Origin: Pedobacter sp. N36a
GTDB lineage: Bacteria > Bacteroidota > Bacteroidia > Sphingobacteriales > Sphingobacteriaceae
NCBI RefSeq assembly: GCF_014472395.1
Contig: NZ_JACSZW010000001.1
Location: 620,001 to 684,000 of the forward strand
Length of the DNA: 64,000 nt
Direction: 5' to 3'
This document shows, in pieces, positions 37,267-47,300 of the stretch. The translations under genes were made by a program, and so were the position numbers. Position 1 is the first letter of the stretch, and the number at the start of each line of letters is the position of its first letter. The notes under the pieces were generated by a model that was not told the origin of the DNA, searched no databases, and saw nothing but the letters and a program-made list of their open reading frames with translations.

Positions 37267-37734
37267 TTATTTATAGTCATCATTTACTTCCAGCCAATGC
37301 CCATCGGGATCCTGAAAATAGATCTGTTTGATGCCATCTACTCTTAGTGTGATGCTATGCGCAGTCCCTCCCCAGTCTTCATAAGGAATATGACTTGCGT
37401 TTAGCTTTTCAATAAAGGGATCAATAGCCGCAACACTAAAACACAAGTGCTCATTTTTATCAAAATTCCCTTTCCCTTTTGCACCTTGTATTAAATGAAG
37501 CTGTCCGGCAGCTCCCAGACTAAACCAGGTATGTCTGCCATCATGAAAAGGTTCGGGAATCTGGTTCAATTCAAATGTATTTTTATAGAAATCTGTAGAT
37601 TTCTCCAAATCAGTTACGTATACTGCAATATGATTTAATATGGCCGGGCTTGTTTTTTGCATGTTTTGTGCTTTGCTGTCTTGAAAAGAATGAATTGTTA
37701 TAGTCAATACAAGGATGAGGGTAAAAAGCTTCAT
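37267..37734 (-). CDS. exported VOC/glyoxalase-like protein
   Basis: A 155-residue protein of the vicinal-oxygen-chelate fold: ILNHIAVYVTDLEKSTDFYKNTF and IKQIYFQDPDGHWLEVND, with metal-ligand-like His and Glu. An N-terminal signal peptide (ILVLTITIHSFQDSKAQ) makes it periplasmic, which is uncommon for this family. Actual substrate unknown. It precedes an acetyltransferase gene by 10 bases and may be co-transcribed with it. Confidence 0.85.
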   Translation of the reverse strand: MKLFTLILVLTITIHSFQDSKAQNMQKTSPAILNHIAVYVTDLEKSTDFYKNTFELNQIPEPFHDGRHTWFSLGAAGQLHLIQGAKGKGNFDKNEHLCFSVAAIDPFIEKLNASHIPYEDWGGTAHSITLRVDGIKQIYFQDPDGHWLEVNDDYK

Positions 37735-37744
37735 GATTTTTGTT

Positions 37745-38203
37745 TTAAACTAAATGAATATCTCTGTCCAGTCGGTATAAGTCAAAACCAACGTCCCAAT
37801 AATCCTTAACGACCTCTCTGAGTTCCAGGCCAAATTTCTCATAGAATTTATAAGCCATTTGCGAAGTTCTGACCGAGAGGATTTTTACACTATCGATTTC
37901 TTTAATCTTCCGAATTCTAAACTTCGTTAATGCGGTACCCAGTCCTTTTCCCTGGCTGTCTGGATGAAAGATGTCCCAGGAAATTTTACCGGTTTCGCCA
38001 TCTTCGGATAAATTGAAGCCACCGCAGCCAAGAATCTCGCCATCTATTTCCAATACGTAATAATTATCGGCGAAATGGTTTAAATAATCAATCAAATCAG
38101 CTTCCTCTTCTGGCGAGAAATATTCTGGTGTATTTAACCTGAGTAAATTGAGGAGATGTGGTCTATCTTCAGGATGATGTGCTCTAATATTGATATTGTT
38201 CAT
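37745..38203 (-). CDS. GNAT-family N-acetyltransferase
   Basis: The start used is the ATG at 38203 (MNNINIRAHHPEDRPHLL); the 31 codons upstream in the longest frame have no family resemblance. The 152-residue product shows the GNAT acetyl-CoA motif (HPDSQGKGLGTALTKFRI) and the ending LYRLDRDI. The acceptor could be an amine, antibiotic or protein N-terminus. It lies 10 bases upstream of the VOC gene. Confidence 0.87.
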   Translation of the reverse strand: MNNINIRAHHPEDRPHLLNLLRLNTPEYFSPEEEADLIDYLNHFADNYYVLEIDGEILGCGGFNLSEDGETGKISWDIFHPDSQGKGLGTALTKFRIRKIKEIDSVKILSVRTSQMAYKFYEKFGLELREVVKDYWDVGFDLYRLDRDIHLV

Positions 38204-38599
38204 GTTTATAAATTGGTTATTCCGGCTTAGTGATTCGGTAAAAGTAAAAATAAGTTTTTCCAGCTGATTTTCAACATGGCTGAAAAATAACAACATCCTT
38301 ATACAGGTTAAATAAAGACAAGCTAGAAACTAAAATTGGTTGAAAAATAAAAAGGTAGATGCGGGGTCTAAATCAAGTTTAATTTTTATTGTAATCTTAT
38401 TCAATACATTTGTTTTAAACACTTTAGCTGAAGCAATAATTTGAAGCGACTAAATGGCGAAATAAAGTAGACCGCTAAATTTTAAGGTGCATAAAAAACG
38501 GATTAGAAGCGACAGACCCCGAATCAAAGAACGGGATGAAAATACAACTATTGATTAATGAATAAATAAATTCCCCCTTAACAAAAGAAGATCTAAACC
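38204..38599. other. 396-base intergenic region
   Basis: No convincing gene. It contains one exact -7 box TACATTTG (38405-38412) directed toward ppnP, with TTTA 23 bases before it; the resulting leader would be about 180 bases. I see no riboswitch or repeat beyond an 8-base repeat GAAGCGAC. Confidence 0.5.
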
Positions 38600-38917
38600 A
38601 TGAGTAATCCCCACAATACTGCCCCGGCAGCAGAAATCGTATCCCATAATGTTTATTTTGAAGGCAAAGTTCAAAGTCTTGGTCTGGAAACGCCAACAGG
38701 TAAGGCCACCGTTGGGGTCATGAAAACAGGAAGTTATACATTTTCAGCATCTTCGCCAGAAACCATGTTAGTCATTTCGGGCCGCATGCAGGTTCGATTT
38801 TCTGGTAAGGATGACCAGCAGCAATATGAGGCACAGGAATCGTTTGAAGTTCCTGCGGAAAGTTCTTTCGAGGTACACTGCGAAGCAGATGTAGCTTACA
38901 TCTGTTACTACGCCTAA
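38600..38917 (+). CDS. ppnP: pyrimidine/purine nucleoside phosphorylase (DUF1255)
   Basis: A 105-residue cupin-type protein with the PpnP phrases IVSHNVYFEGKVQSLGLETPTGKATVGVM and ETMLVISGRMQVRFSG, followed by SFEVPAESSFEVHCEADVAYICYY. The family phosphorolyses a range of nucleosides to base and ribose-1-phosphate in nucleotide salvage. A stem-loop terminator follows directly. Confidence 0.93.
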   Translation: MSNPHNTAPAAEIVSHNVYFEGKVQSLGLETPTGKATVGVMKTGSYTFSASSPETMLVISGRMQVRFSGKDDQQQYEAQESFEVPAESSFEVHCEADVAYICYYA

Positions 38918-38920
38918 TAG

Positions 38921-38958
38921 AAAAGGGGTTACAAAGCACCCTGCCTGTAACCCCTTTT
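38921..38958. terminator. terminator after ppnP
   Basis: AAAAGGGGTTACA (38921-38933) pairs perfectly with TGTAACCCCTTTT (38946-38958). It serves ppnP and possibly the convergent J-domain gene. Confidence 0.8.
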
Positions 38959-38995
38959 AAGGAAATTAAATATATAATGTGACTAAAAACTGCGC

Positions 38996-39442
38996 TTATG
39001 CAGTTTGAAGTTTAGCTATATTTCTATATGGGAATGAATTGAAGATATGACGACGTGCGAATCTACCTGGAGAATCAGCATTAACCAATTTCACGTAAAC
39101 AGCTTTAGGAACACCGAAATATTCATAAGCGCTGCCATCCAGGAAATGAACGGTTAAAACCAGACCTGCCCAAGTATAATCAGCAATACCGCAATTTGCA
39201 GTAGTTTGCGTATATTCTTCAATAGAAAGCTCTAATGTTTCAGGAGCAATACTTACTAAGAAATGATATGCTTCAATGATTTCCTTACTTTTAGCTTCCG
39301 CTTCCACTTTAGCTTCTTCACTATCCTGGAATTTATCCGGGTGCCAGTCTTTCATCAAATTCCTGTAAATGGTCTTCAATTCTTTTAATTCGGCATCCTT
39401 TTGTACACCTAATAGCTTTCTGTAGTCAACAATCTTCTTCAT
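38996..39442 (-). CDS. DnaJ-domain/KTSC-domain protein
   Basis: Start at MKKIVDYRKLLG (39442). An N-terminal J-domain (~1-65) has the Hsp70-activating HPD in DWHPDKF. The C-terminal KTSC domain (~80-148, LTVHFLDGSAYEYFGVPKAVYVKLVNADSPGRF) follows; KTSC domains are predicted to act on nucleic acids or lysyl-tRNA-linked processes. J-domain plus KTSC is a known fusion in Bacteroidota. Single gene. Confidence 0.85.
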   Translation of the reverse strand: MKKIVDYRKLLGVQKDAELKELKTIYRNLMKDWHPDKFQDSEEAKVEAEAKSKEIIEAYHFLVSIAPETLELSIEEYTQTTANCGIADYTWAGLVLTVHFLDGSAYEYFGVPKAVYVKLVNADSPGRFARRHIFNSFPYRNIAKLQTA

Positions 39443-39663
39443 AAATATTTTTAATGGCAATTATTGCCTTTGAAAAGCAGCCTGTTTTTTAGGGTAAATC
39501 TGCTCCATTCAAACAATATTTTGCAAAGATACGCTTTTTTATATTAAAGAAAGAGTAAGATTGTATTAACAAATCAATTGATAGTCTGTGAGATAGGAAG
39601 AATTAATCAGGATGCCTATTTTTAAATTACATTTGTGCCTTCAACAAAAACCATTTTTCAGGT

Positions 39664-40347
39664 ATGTTTAAAATCGGATTAGCAGAAGATGACCTTAAAA
39701 TAGCCGGATTGATAAAAACCGGATTAGAAGAGCAGGGATACCTGGTTACCATTGAACCTAACGGGGAACAGGCCTTAAAAACATTTAAAGATCAGGAATT
39801 TCACCTGGTGATTCTGGACATCATGATGCCTGGATTAAATGGCATTGCAGTTTGTAAATCATTGCGTCTTACCGATAAAAATCTGCCCATCTTAATGCTC
39901 ACTGCATTGGGCACAATTGACGATAAGGTGACAGGATTAAACTCCGGCGCAGACGATTACCTGGTGAAGCCATTTCATTTCAAGGAGTTACTGGCCAGAA
40001 TAGAGGCCCTACTGCGCAGGCAGCATGGGGTAAGTGGCAGCAATGTGGAAGATCATATTTTAAGTTTTGACGACATCAGTCTGAATACTTACAGCAAAGA
40101 AGTTAAAAGAGGCGGGGTACTTATTGAGCTCACCGCAAAAGAACATACGTTGCTGGAATTGTTCCTGCGCAATCCAAATCGCTTGCTTTCCCGACAATAC
40201 ATTGCGGAAAACGCCTGGGACATTAGTTTTGACACGGGTACCAATGTGATTGATGTTTACATCAATTTTCTACGTAAAAAAATAGAAAAAGGTTTTGCCC
40301 GTAAATTGATCCATACCAAAATCGGTATGGGCTATATCCTTAAATAA
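39664..40347 (+). CDS. OmpR-family response regulator (CusR-like)
   Basis: A 227-residue protein: receiver domain (~1-120) with Asp52 in LVILDIMMPG and Lys in YLVKPFHF, and a winged-helix domain (~130-227) with LTAKEHTLLELFLRNPNRLLSR and NVIDVYINFLRKKI. Its kinase follows after 11 bases. Given the downstream efflux genes and the TTTAAT repeats at 41777, it probably activates metal export when phosphorylated. A -7 box TACATTTG (39628-39635) lies 28 bases before its ATG. Confidence 0.94.
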   Translation: MFKIGLAEDDLKIAGLIKTGLEEQGYLVTIEPNGEQALKTFKDQEFHLVILDIMMPGLNGIAVCKSLRLTDKNLPILMLTALGTIDDKVTGLNSGADDYLVKPFHFKELLARIEALLRRQHGVSGSNVEDHILSFDDISLNTYSKEVKRGGVLIELTAKEHTLLELFLRNPNRLLSRQYIAENAWDISFDTGTNVIDVYINFLRKKIEKGFARKLIHTKIGMGYILK

Positions 40348-40358
40348 ACATATTTTTC

Positions 40359-41717
40359 ATGAAACTGAAAGACCGCCTTTCTTTATATTTTACCCTCATC
40401 AGTACATTAACCCTGCTGGCGGTATTGTGTGCGGTCTATTTCACTTTCATCAAATTTTTAGAAGCTGATTTCTTTGAGCGGCTAACCGACCGGACCATGG
40501 TTACGGCCAAACTCTATCTGGAAGCAGATGAGATCTCTGCGGATTCACTGAATACGGTCAGAAATCAATACCTGAAAACCTTAAATGGAGAGGTAATCAG
40601 GATTTACAATTCAAAAAACAGGGCTACTTTTATCGGGGACGACCAGCAATATTGGAGTCATGAAACGATCGAGAAAGTTAGAAAAAACAAGAAAATTCAA
40701 TTTATTGATGGCGACAGGCAGGTGGTCGGCATCTTTTATAAAGACAATCAGGGCGATTTCGTGATCCTCGCCTCTGGTATAGACCAAAGTACACACCTCA
40801 GAATAGACAAGCTGCAGAAAATCATGGTGATGATTTTTGTGTTCATATTTATTGGGCTGCTGCTGTCTGGAAGGTGGATTGCCAAGAAAATATTAAAACC
40901 GCTGGATCGGTTTATAGATGATGTAAAGCAAATCAAGTCCAGCAACCTCCATTTTAGAGTGCAGGAGGGAAATAATAAGGACGAGATCAGCCTGCTTGCC
41001 CAGAATTTCAACAACCTCATGGAGCATTTGGAGCAGGCTTTTGTACTGCAGAAAACTTTTATTGCCAATGCTTCTCATGAGCTGAGAACTCCGATTACCA
41101 GAATGATGATTGCTGCAGAAATTACCTTATCACAAGAAAGACAAATTGAGGATTATAAAAAAGCTTTACTTTCTGTGATGGAAGATTCCGAAAAAATGGA
41201 CAATATCATCACTGGTCTGCTCAACCTTGCACAGGCAGACCTGGAATTTGCTGCGCCGGAATTACAGGAAATCAGAATTGACGAAAGCCTCTGGGCCATA
41301 TCGGAAGAATGGAACAAAAAAGAAAGGGCTAAGCTGTTGGTAGACATTCAAAACATGCCGGAAGATCCTGCCGAGCTACTAATCAAAGCCAACCCGACCC
41401 TGTTGGGCATCGCTTTAAACAATATCATTTCCAATGCTTTTAAATTCTCCGACCATCAGGATGTACATTGTTTACTGGATATACAAGAGCAAGAAACCGT
41501 CATCTCCATTAAGGATAAAGGCCCGGGAATTCCTAAAGCTATCCATACAGAAATTTTTAAACCTTTTTACAGTTTTAGTGCAGAAAACAGACATGAAGGC
41601 AATGGAATGGGGCTTTATATGGCACATAAAATCATTACTCTATTTAAAGGATCACTGACCGTACAATCAAAAGAAGGCGATGGAGCCCGTTTTATTCTTC
41701 GTTTTCCTAAACCTTAA
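40359..41717 (+). CDS. sensor histidine kinase with HAMP domain (CusS-like)
   Basis: A 452-residue kinase with two membrane helices (~12-35 and ~155-175) enclosing a ~120-residue periplasmic sensor domain of unknown fold. Next come a HAMP domain (~178-230), the H-box NASHELRTPITR (His ~238), and the ATPase domain with NNIISNAFKF, DKGPGIP and GNGMGLYMAH. It should sense excess metal outside and phosphorylate the regulator encoded 11 bases upstream. Confidence 0.94.
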   Translation: MKLKDRLSLYFTLISTLTLLAVLCAVYFTFIKFLEADFFERLTDRTMVTAKLYLEADEISADSLNTVRNQYLKTLNGEVIRIYNSKNRATFIGDDQQYWSHETIEKVRKNKKIQFIDGDRQVVGIFYKDNQGDFVILASGIDQSTHLRIDKLQKIMVMIFVFIFIGLLLSGRWIAKKILKPLDRFIDDVKQIKSSNLHFRVQEGNNKDEISLLAQNFNNLMEHLEQAFVLQKTFIANASHELRTPITRMMIAAEITLSQERQIEDYKKALLSVMEDSEKMDNIITGLLNLAQADLEFAAPELQEIRIDESLWAISEEWNKKERAKLLVDIQNMPEDPAELLIKANPTLLGIALNNIISNAFKFSDHQDVHCLLDIQEQETVISIKDKGPGIPKAIHTEIFKPFYSFSAENRHEGNGMGLYMAHKIITLFKGSLTVQSKEGDGARFILRFPKP

Positions 41718-41776
41718 TCTGCCTGTCTAACCTAGGGGCTGGTCATGTTTCGGACTTCAAAACCCTACACACTCAA

Positions 41777-41816
41777 TTTTAATCCCCTTTTAATTTCTCT
41801 TTAATTAGGGTTTAAT
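41777..41816 (+). promoter_or_regulatory. four-fold TTTAAT operator, 11-bp spacing
   Basis: TTTAAT begins at 41778, 41789, 41800 and 41811: four copies exactly 11 bases apart, about one helical turn. They end 10 bases before the -7 box at 41827. Spaced direct repeats are how OmpR-type regulators dock, so this is the likely site for the regulator at 39664. Confidence 0.7.
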
Positions 41817-41826
41817 TCACTCCAGA

Positions 41827-41834
41827 TAGCTTTG
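41827..41834 (+). promoter_or_regulatory. -7 box of the metal efflux operon
   Basis: TAGCTTTG matches TAnnTTTG exactly and lies 7 bases from the ATG at 41841, so the transcript would be almost leaderless. No good -33 TTTG exists, consistent with activator dependence. Confidence 0.6.
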
Positions 41835-41840
41835 TAGGAG

Positions 41841-43109
41841 ATGAAAAGACAATTAATTCTGAGCAGCTTGCTCATTCTGGGATTTAGTGCGACAGGTATG
41901 GCACAAGACAACCTAAGACTTAGTCTCCGGGAAGCCGAGCAATTATTTATCAAGGGAAACTACGAGCTTATTGCTCAAAATTACCAAACAGAAGAAGCGA
42001 AAGCTGAAATCATCACAGCCAAACTTTTCGACAATCCGGAGCTAAGCTATGAGAGTCTTTTCTACAACCATGAGACGAAAAAATTCTTTCAAACCTCTAT
42101 GGCTTATGGGCAATACAACGCACAGATTTCTCAGCTGATTAAACTGGCGGGAAAAAGAAACAAGAACATCCAACTGGCCAATACTGGGGTTAAACTATCT
42201 GAATACGCTTATTTCGACCTGATGCGCACTTTGCGCTATAACCTGCGTAGTGATTTTTACAAGGCCTATTATGCGCAGCAGTCTGCCGCCATTTACCAGC
42301 AGCAGATCGTTTCGCTGGAACAACTTTTACAGGCCTCAGAACAGCAGCTTAAACTGGGCAATATTGCCCTTAAGGACATCATCAGAATTAAATCTCTGGT
42401 CTACAACTTAAAAGCAGAATACATCAGTTTACTCAATGATATTGAGGATATGGAGACCTCTTTAAAGCTGATGACCAATATCAAAGCTGATGTGGTTTTG
42501 CAACTGACTGTTCCTGCTGAGGATGAGCAGAACTTTTCATTTGAAAAACAGCCTTATCTACAATTGCTGGAAAGTGCAAAAGCAAACCGTGCAGATTTGC
42601 AGCTGGCAAAAACAACAGTCAGCTACGCGGAAAATAACCTGCGTGTCCAAAAAGCCAATGCCATTCCTGACGTAGAACTTTCGCTCAGCTATGATTTGAA
42701 AGGTAATTATCCAGAAAAATATACAGGTTTAGGCATTAAAATTCCATTGCCGCTTTTCAATAGGAATCAGGGAGAAATCAAGAAAGCTAAAATTGCGATA
42801 GAAGCGGGCAATATTGGCATCCAGCAACAGGAAAACGCCTTGGAAAACGAGGTGTACAACAGCTATAAATCTGCGATAAGAACAGAAGGTTTATACCAAA
42901 GTCTGGATCATAATTTCAGTACAGATTTCACAAAACTCATTCATGAAGTGACTAAAAACTACCGTAGCAGAAACATCAGCCTGATTGAGTTTTTGGATTT
43001 CTATGATTCCTATAAAGAAAACACCTTACAGCTCAACCGTTTGAAATATGAACGGATGAATGCCAAGGAAGAAATTAATTACGTAACCGGATCTGCCATT
43101 TTCAAATAA
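41841..43109 (+). CDS. TolC-family outer-membrane efflux channel
   Basis: A 422-residue protein with signal peptide (ATGMAQ) and two TolC/CusC-type alpha-hairpin repeats: long coiled coils around residues ~140-200 and ~300-370 and the conserved phrase GLGIKIPLPLFNRNQGEIKKAK. It forms the outer-membrane duct of the RND pump encoded downstream. First gene of the operon; the next begins 89 bases later. Confidence 0.92.
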   Translation: MKRQLILSSLLILGFSATGMAQDNLRLSLREAEQLFIKGNYELIAQNYQTEEAKAEIITAKLFDNPELSYESLFYNHETKKFFQTSMAYGQYNAQISQLIKLAGKRNKNIQLANTGVKLSEYAYFDLMRTLRYNLRSDFYKAYYAQQSAAIYQQQIVSLEQLLQASEQQLKLGNIALKDIIRIKSLVYNLKAEYISLLNDIEDMETSLKLMTNIKADVVLQLTVPAEDEQNFSFEKQPYLQLLESAKANRADLQLAKTTVSYAENNLRVQKANAIPDVELSLSYDLKGNYPEKYTGLGIKIPLPLFNRNQGEIKKAKIAIEAGNIGIQQQENALENEVYNSYKSAIRTEGLYQSLDHNFSTDFTKLIHEVTKNYRSRNISLIEFLDFYDSYKENTLQLNRLKYERMNAKEEINYVTGSAIFK

Positions 43110-43198
43110 GCTTTTTCCCGATGAACACCCTTACCGCTATCCTTAAATAAATAAAATCCAGTTCTAAATTAAGCTACACCCATTTTAAATAGTTCCAC

Positions 43199-44293
43199 AT
43201 GCATATCTTTATAAAAAACATCAGCAAACTCTCTTTCATTGGATTGGTTATCGCCAGTCAGAGTTGTACCAGCTCAAAAGAAGCACCAGTATCAGAGAAA
43301 TTTGCAGTGACCGATTCTCTCATCAACAAGTTGTTAATTGATACTGTACAAGAAGCAAATAGTAAGACTAATTTGAGTTTTTCTGCAAAAATCACCGCAA
43401 ATGAAGAGCGTAAAGCCGAGATTTTCCCTATGGTCAGCGGTGTGCTGCGCAGTGTTCCAGTGCGACTGGGCGATAAAGTAAGCGCAGGACAAGTATTGGC
43501 CACTATGGGTAGTTCAGAAATGGCTGGATTTGATAAAGAGGTGATCAGTGCTGCTGCAGAATTGAAAAATGCGGAGCGACAAGTGAAACAAGCAGAAGAG
43601 CTTTATAAAAGCGGTTTGTCATCAGCCAGAGAATTAGAAGAAGCTAAAAACGATTTTCTGATCAAACAGGCAGAAAATAAACGCGCCAGTGCTACCTTAA
43701 AATTAAACGGCGGGAACAGCAGCGGTAATTACACCATTAAATCACCTTTATCTGGATTCATTATAGAGAAAAATGTAAATGCAAATATGCAGCTGCGTCC
43801 TGACAACGATAAAAACCTATTTACCGTAGCGGACCTGTCTACAGTATGGGCGATGGTGAATATCTATGAATCCGATATCTCCAGAATCAAAGAAGGGAAC
43901 TTAGTACACCTATCTATCCTCTCCTATCCAGAAAAAACTTTCACAGGAAAGATCGATAAGATTTACAATATGATCGATAATGAAAGTAAGGTGATGAATG
44001 CCAGGGTCAGCATCGCCAATCCTGGTTATTTATTAAAACCCGGGATGATGGCTACCGTAATGATTTCTGCGAATTCAGGATCAGATCTTCCCCTGGTAAA
44101 TTCCAGAGGCATCATTTTCGACGACAACAAAAACTATGTACTGGTGGTAGATGGCACTAGTAAATTACGCATTCAGGAAATAGAAATTGGCCGTAAGAGC
44201 GCCAACAAAGCCTATATCAGTAAAGGACTGAAGGCTGGTGACCGTGTGGTTGCTTCCAAGCAGGTCTTGCTATTCGAGAGCCTAAAAAACTAA
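43199..44293 (+). CDS. RND efflux periplasmic adaptor lipoprotein (CzcB/CusB family)
   Basis: A 364-residue membrane-fusion protein with a lipobox (ASQSC, Cys ~23). Its biotinyl-lipoyl-like domain is split by a coiled-coil hairpin (~115-160, RQVKQAEELYKSGLSSARELEEAKNDF), then a beta-barrel (~200-290) and a membrane-proximal domain. It bridges the inner-membrane pump and the TolC-like channel. I see no N-terminal Met-rich or His-rich metal-binding extension. Confidence 0.92.
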   Translation: MHIFIKNISKLSFIGLVIASQSCTSSKEAPVSEKFAVTDSLINKLLIDTVQEANSKTNLSFSAKITANEERKAEIFPMVSGVLRSVPVRLGDKVSAGQVLATMGSSEMAGFDKEVISAAAELKNAERQVKQAEELYKSGLSSARELEEAKNDFLIKQAENKRASATLKLNGGNSSGNYTIKSPLSGFIIEKNVNANMQLRPDNDKNLFTVADLSTVWAMVNIYESDISRIKEGNLVHLSILSYPEKTFTGKIDKIYNMIDNESKVMNARVSIANPGYLLKPGMMATVMISANSGSDLPLVNSRGIIFDDNKNYVLVVDGTSKLRIQEIEIGRKSANKAYISKGLKAGDRVVASKQVLLFESLKN

Positions 44294-44321
44294 ACTATTC
44301 ATCACTAAAAAAACAGCTGTA

Positions 44322-47300
44322 ATGAATAAATTCATTAAGAACATCATCGGCTTTTCGCTAAACAACAAGTATTTTATTTTCTTTGCCACTTTCATTTTGA
44401 TCCTTGCAGGGTACTTTAGTTTCAAACATACTACGATTGAAGCTTTCCCCGATGTGACCAATACCAATATTACCATCATTACCCAATGGCCCGGACGAAG
44501 TGCAGAAGAGGTCGAAAAGTTTGTGAGCAGACCTTTAGAGATCGCCATGAATCCTACAGAGAAAAGGACCAGTATCCGATCCTCCTCTCTCTTTGGTTTA
44601 TCTATCGTAAAAATCACGTTTGAAGACAATGTAGATTATGCAGAGGCCAGGGTTCAAGTAAACAACCATATTGACGAGGCTGATTTACCGGAGGGGCTGA
44701 AGCCTGAGATACAACCCCCTTATGGGCCTACAGGAGAGATCTTCCGTTATACCTTGAGCAGTGATCAGAAATCGGTCAGGGAGTTAAAAACCCTGCAGGA
44801 CTGGGTGATCCAGCGGGAATTACTTTCCGTTCCAGGCATCGCTGATGTAGTTAGTTTTGGTGGAGAGGTCAAATCTTATCAAATCACTGTAGATCCTCAA
44901 AAAGCGCTACAATACGGAGTCAGCGCGACTGAATTATTTGAAGCAGTTTCCAAGAGCAATATCAATGTTGGCGGGGATGTTATTGTTCAGGGCGGACAGG
45001 CATATGTAGTTCGTGGAATCGGGATATTGAACAATATTGACGAAATTAAAAATGTAGTGGTTGATAATTTTAACGGAACCCCTGTTTACGTTAAAACAAT
45101 CGCTGAAGTGGCAGAATCGGCCTTACCGCGGTTAGGACAGGTAGGCCGAGACCTCGATCCCGACGTGGTTGAAGGGATCGTGGTGATGCGCAAAGGAGAA
45201 AACCCAAGCGAGGTGATCAGCAAGCTGAAAGAAAAGATTAAAGACATCAATCACAACATACTCCCAGGAGACGTAAAGATCAATCCTTTCTATGACCGGG
45301 AAGACCTGGTTAACTATGCTACGCATACGGTCATAGGTAATATGATGGAGGGAATTATTTTTGTGACCCTCATCGTGTTTCTGTTCATGGCAGATTGGCG
45401 CACCACCTTAATTGTATCTATTGTTATTCCTTTAGCCTTATTATTTGCCTTCATCTGCCTGAAAGTAAAGGGGATGTCGGCCAACTTACTATCTATGGGG
45501 GCAATTGACTTCGGAATCATTATTGATGGTGCGGTAGTCATGGTTGAGGGCATTTTTGTTGCCCTCGACCATAAAGCCAAAAAGATAGGCATGGAGAAAT
45601 TCAACCGCCTGAGTAAATTGGGATTGATCAAAAAAGCAGCTTTGGAGAATGGAAAAGGGATTTTCTTTGCCAAGCTGATCATCATTACCGGTTTACTGCC
45701 AATCTTCACGTTTGAGAAAGTGGAAGGAAAAATGTTTTCCCCATTGGCATGGACGCTAAGTTTTGCTTTACTCGGTGCGCTGCTCCTTACGTTTACCCTG
45801 GTACCGGCACTGGCTAGTGTACTTTTAAAGAAAAATGTAAAAGAGAAGCACAACATATTTTTGGAGTTCGTCATTAAATATGTGACTCTGTTTTATGATA
45901 GGTGTTTTAAATTCAGAAAACTGGCATTTGTTATTTCTATAGGTCTTCTTGTTCTGGGGCTGTTCAGTGCAAGATTTCTGGGTACAGAATTCTTGCCTAC
46001 TTTGGATGAAGGCTCTATTTATGTCCGTGCAACGGGTCCGCTCAGCATCTCCCTGGATGAGACAAAAAAGCTATCAAATGACATCAGAAAGATCTTTTTA
46101 AGCTTCGAGGAAGTCAAGCAGGTGATGTCGCAGACCGGCAGACCGAATGATGGCACGGATGCGACCGGCTTTTACAATATGGAGTTCCATGTTGATATTT
46201 TTCCTAAGAAAGAATGGAAGCGAAAGCAGACGAAAGAACAGCTGATCGAAAGGATGCAGGAGAAGTTGAAGAGTTTTCCGGGTATTAGTTTGAATTTCTC
46301 TCAACCGATCTCAGACAACGTTGAAGAAGCTGTTTCCGGCGTAAAGGGCTCTATTGTAGTCAAGATGTTTGGCAATGATTTCGAGTTTATAGAAAAAGAA
46401 GAAGAGAAAATTGAGAACATTCTGAAAACTGTAGAAGGGATTGAAGATTTAGGGATTTTGCGAAACCTTGGACAGCCGGAACTGCAGATCAATCTGGATC
46501 AAAATAAAATGGCTTTATATGGGGTGAGCACTGCGGACGCCAATGCGGTGATTGAGATGGCAATTGGTGGAAAGGCGGCTACACAGATTTATGAAGGAGA
46601 ACGGAAGTTTGACCTGATTATCCGCTATCCGGAAGATTTCAGAAAAGACGAAAGCGACATTGCCAAACTGCGCATTCCTACCATTTCCGGAGCAAAAGTA
46701 CCTTTAGGAGAAATTGCCAGCATCAAAAAAATAACGGGTCCAAGTATGATTTACCGCGACAAGCACCAGCGCTATGGGGCCATTAAATTCTCTATCCGAG
46801 GCAGGGATATGGGAAGTGTCATTGCGGAGGCTCAGGCCAAGGTAAATGAGAAGATTAAGCTCCCTAAGGAGTATAAACTGGAATGGGCGGGTGATTTTGA
46901 GAATCAGCAAAGGGCAACCAGCAGGTTATCTCAGGCCGTTCCAATTAGTCTATTACTGATCTTTTTAATTCTATTTGTCTTGCTTGGTAATTTCAAAGAC
47001 TCCCTGTTGGTTTTGAATAATGTGCCTTTTGCAATGGTTGGGGGGATATTGGCCATCCTGGCTACAGGCATTAACTTTAATATTTCGGCGGGAATCGGTT
47101 TTATCGCCTTGTTTGGGATCTGCGTGCAGAACGGGGTAATCCTGATTACTAAATTCAAGCACAATATTATAGAGCTGAGGCATCGTCCGGACTGGACTTT
47201 TGCGGATGCGATAAAAGACGGGGTATCGAGCAGAATACGTCCGGTACTGATGACGGCAATGATGGCAGCTATCGGCCTGATGCCCGCAGCAATGTCTACG

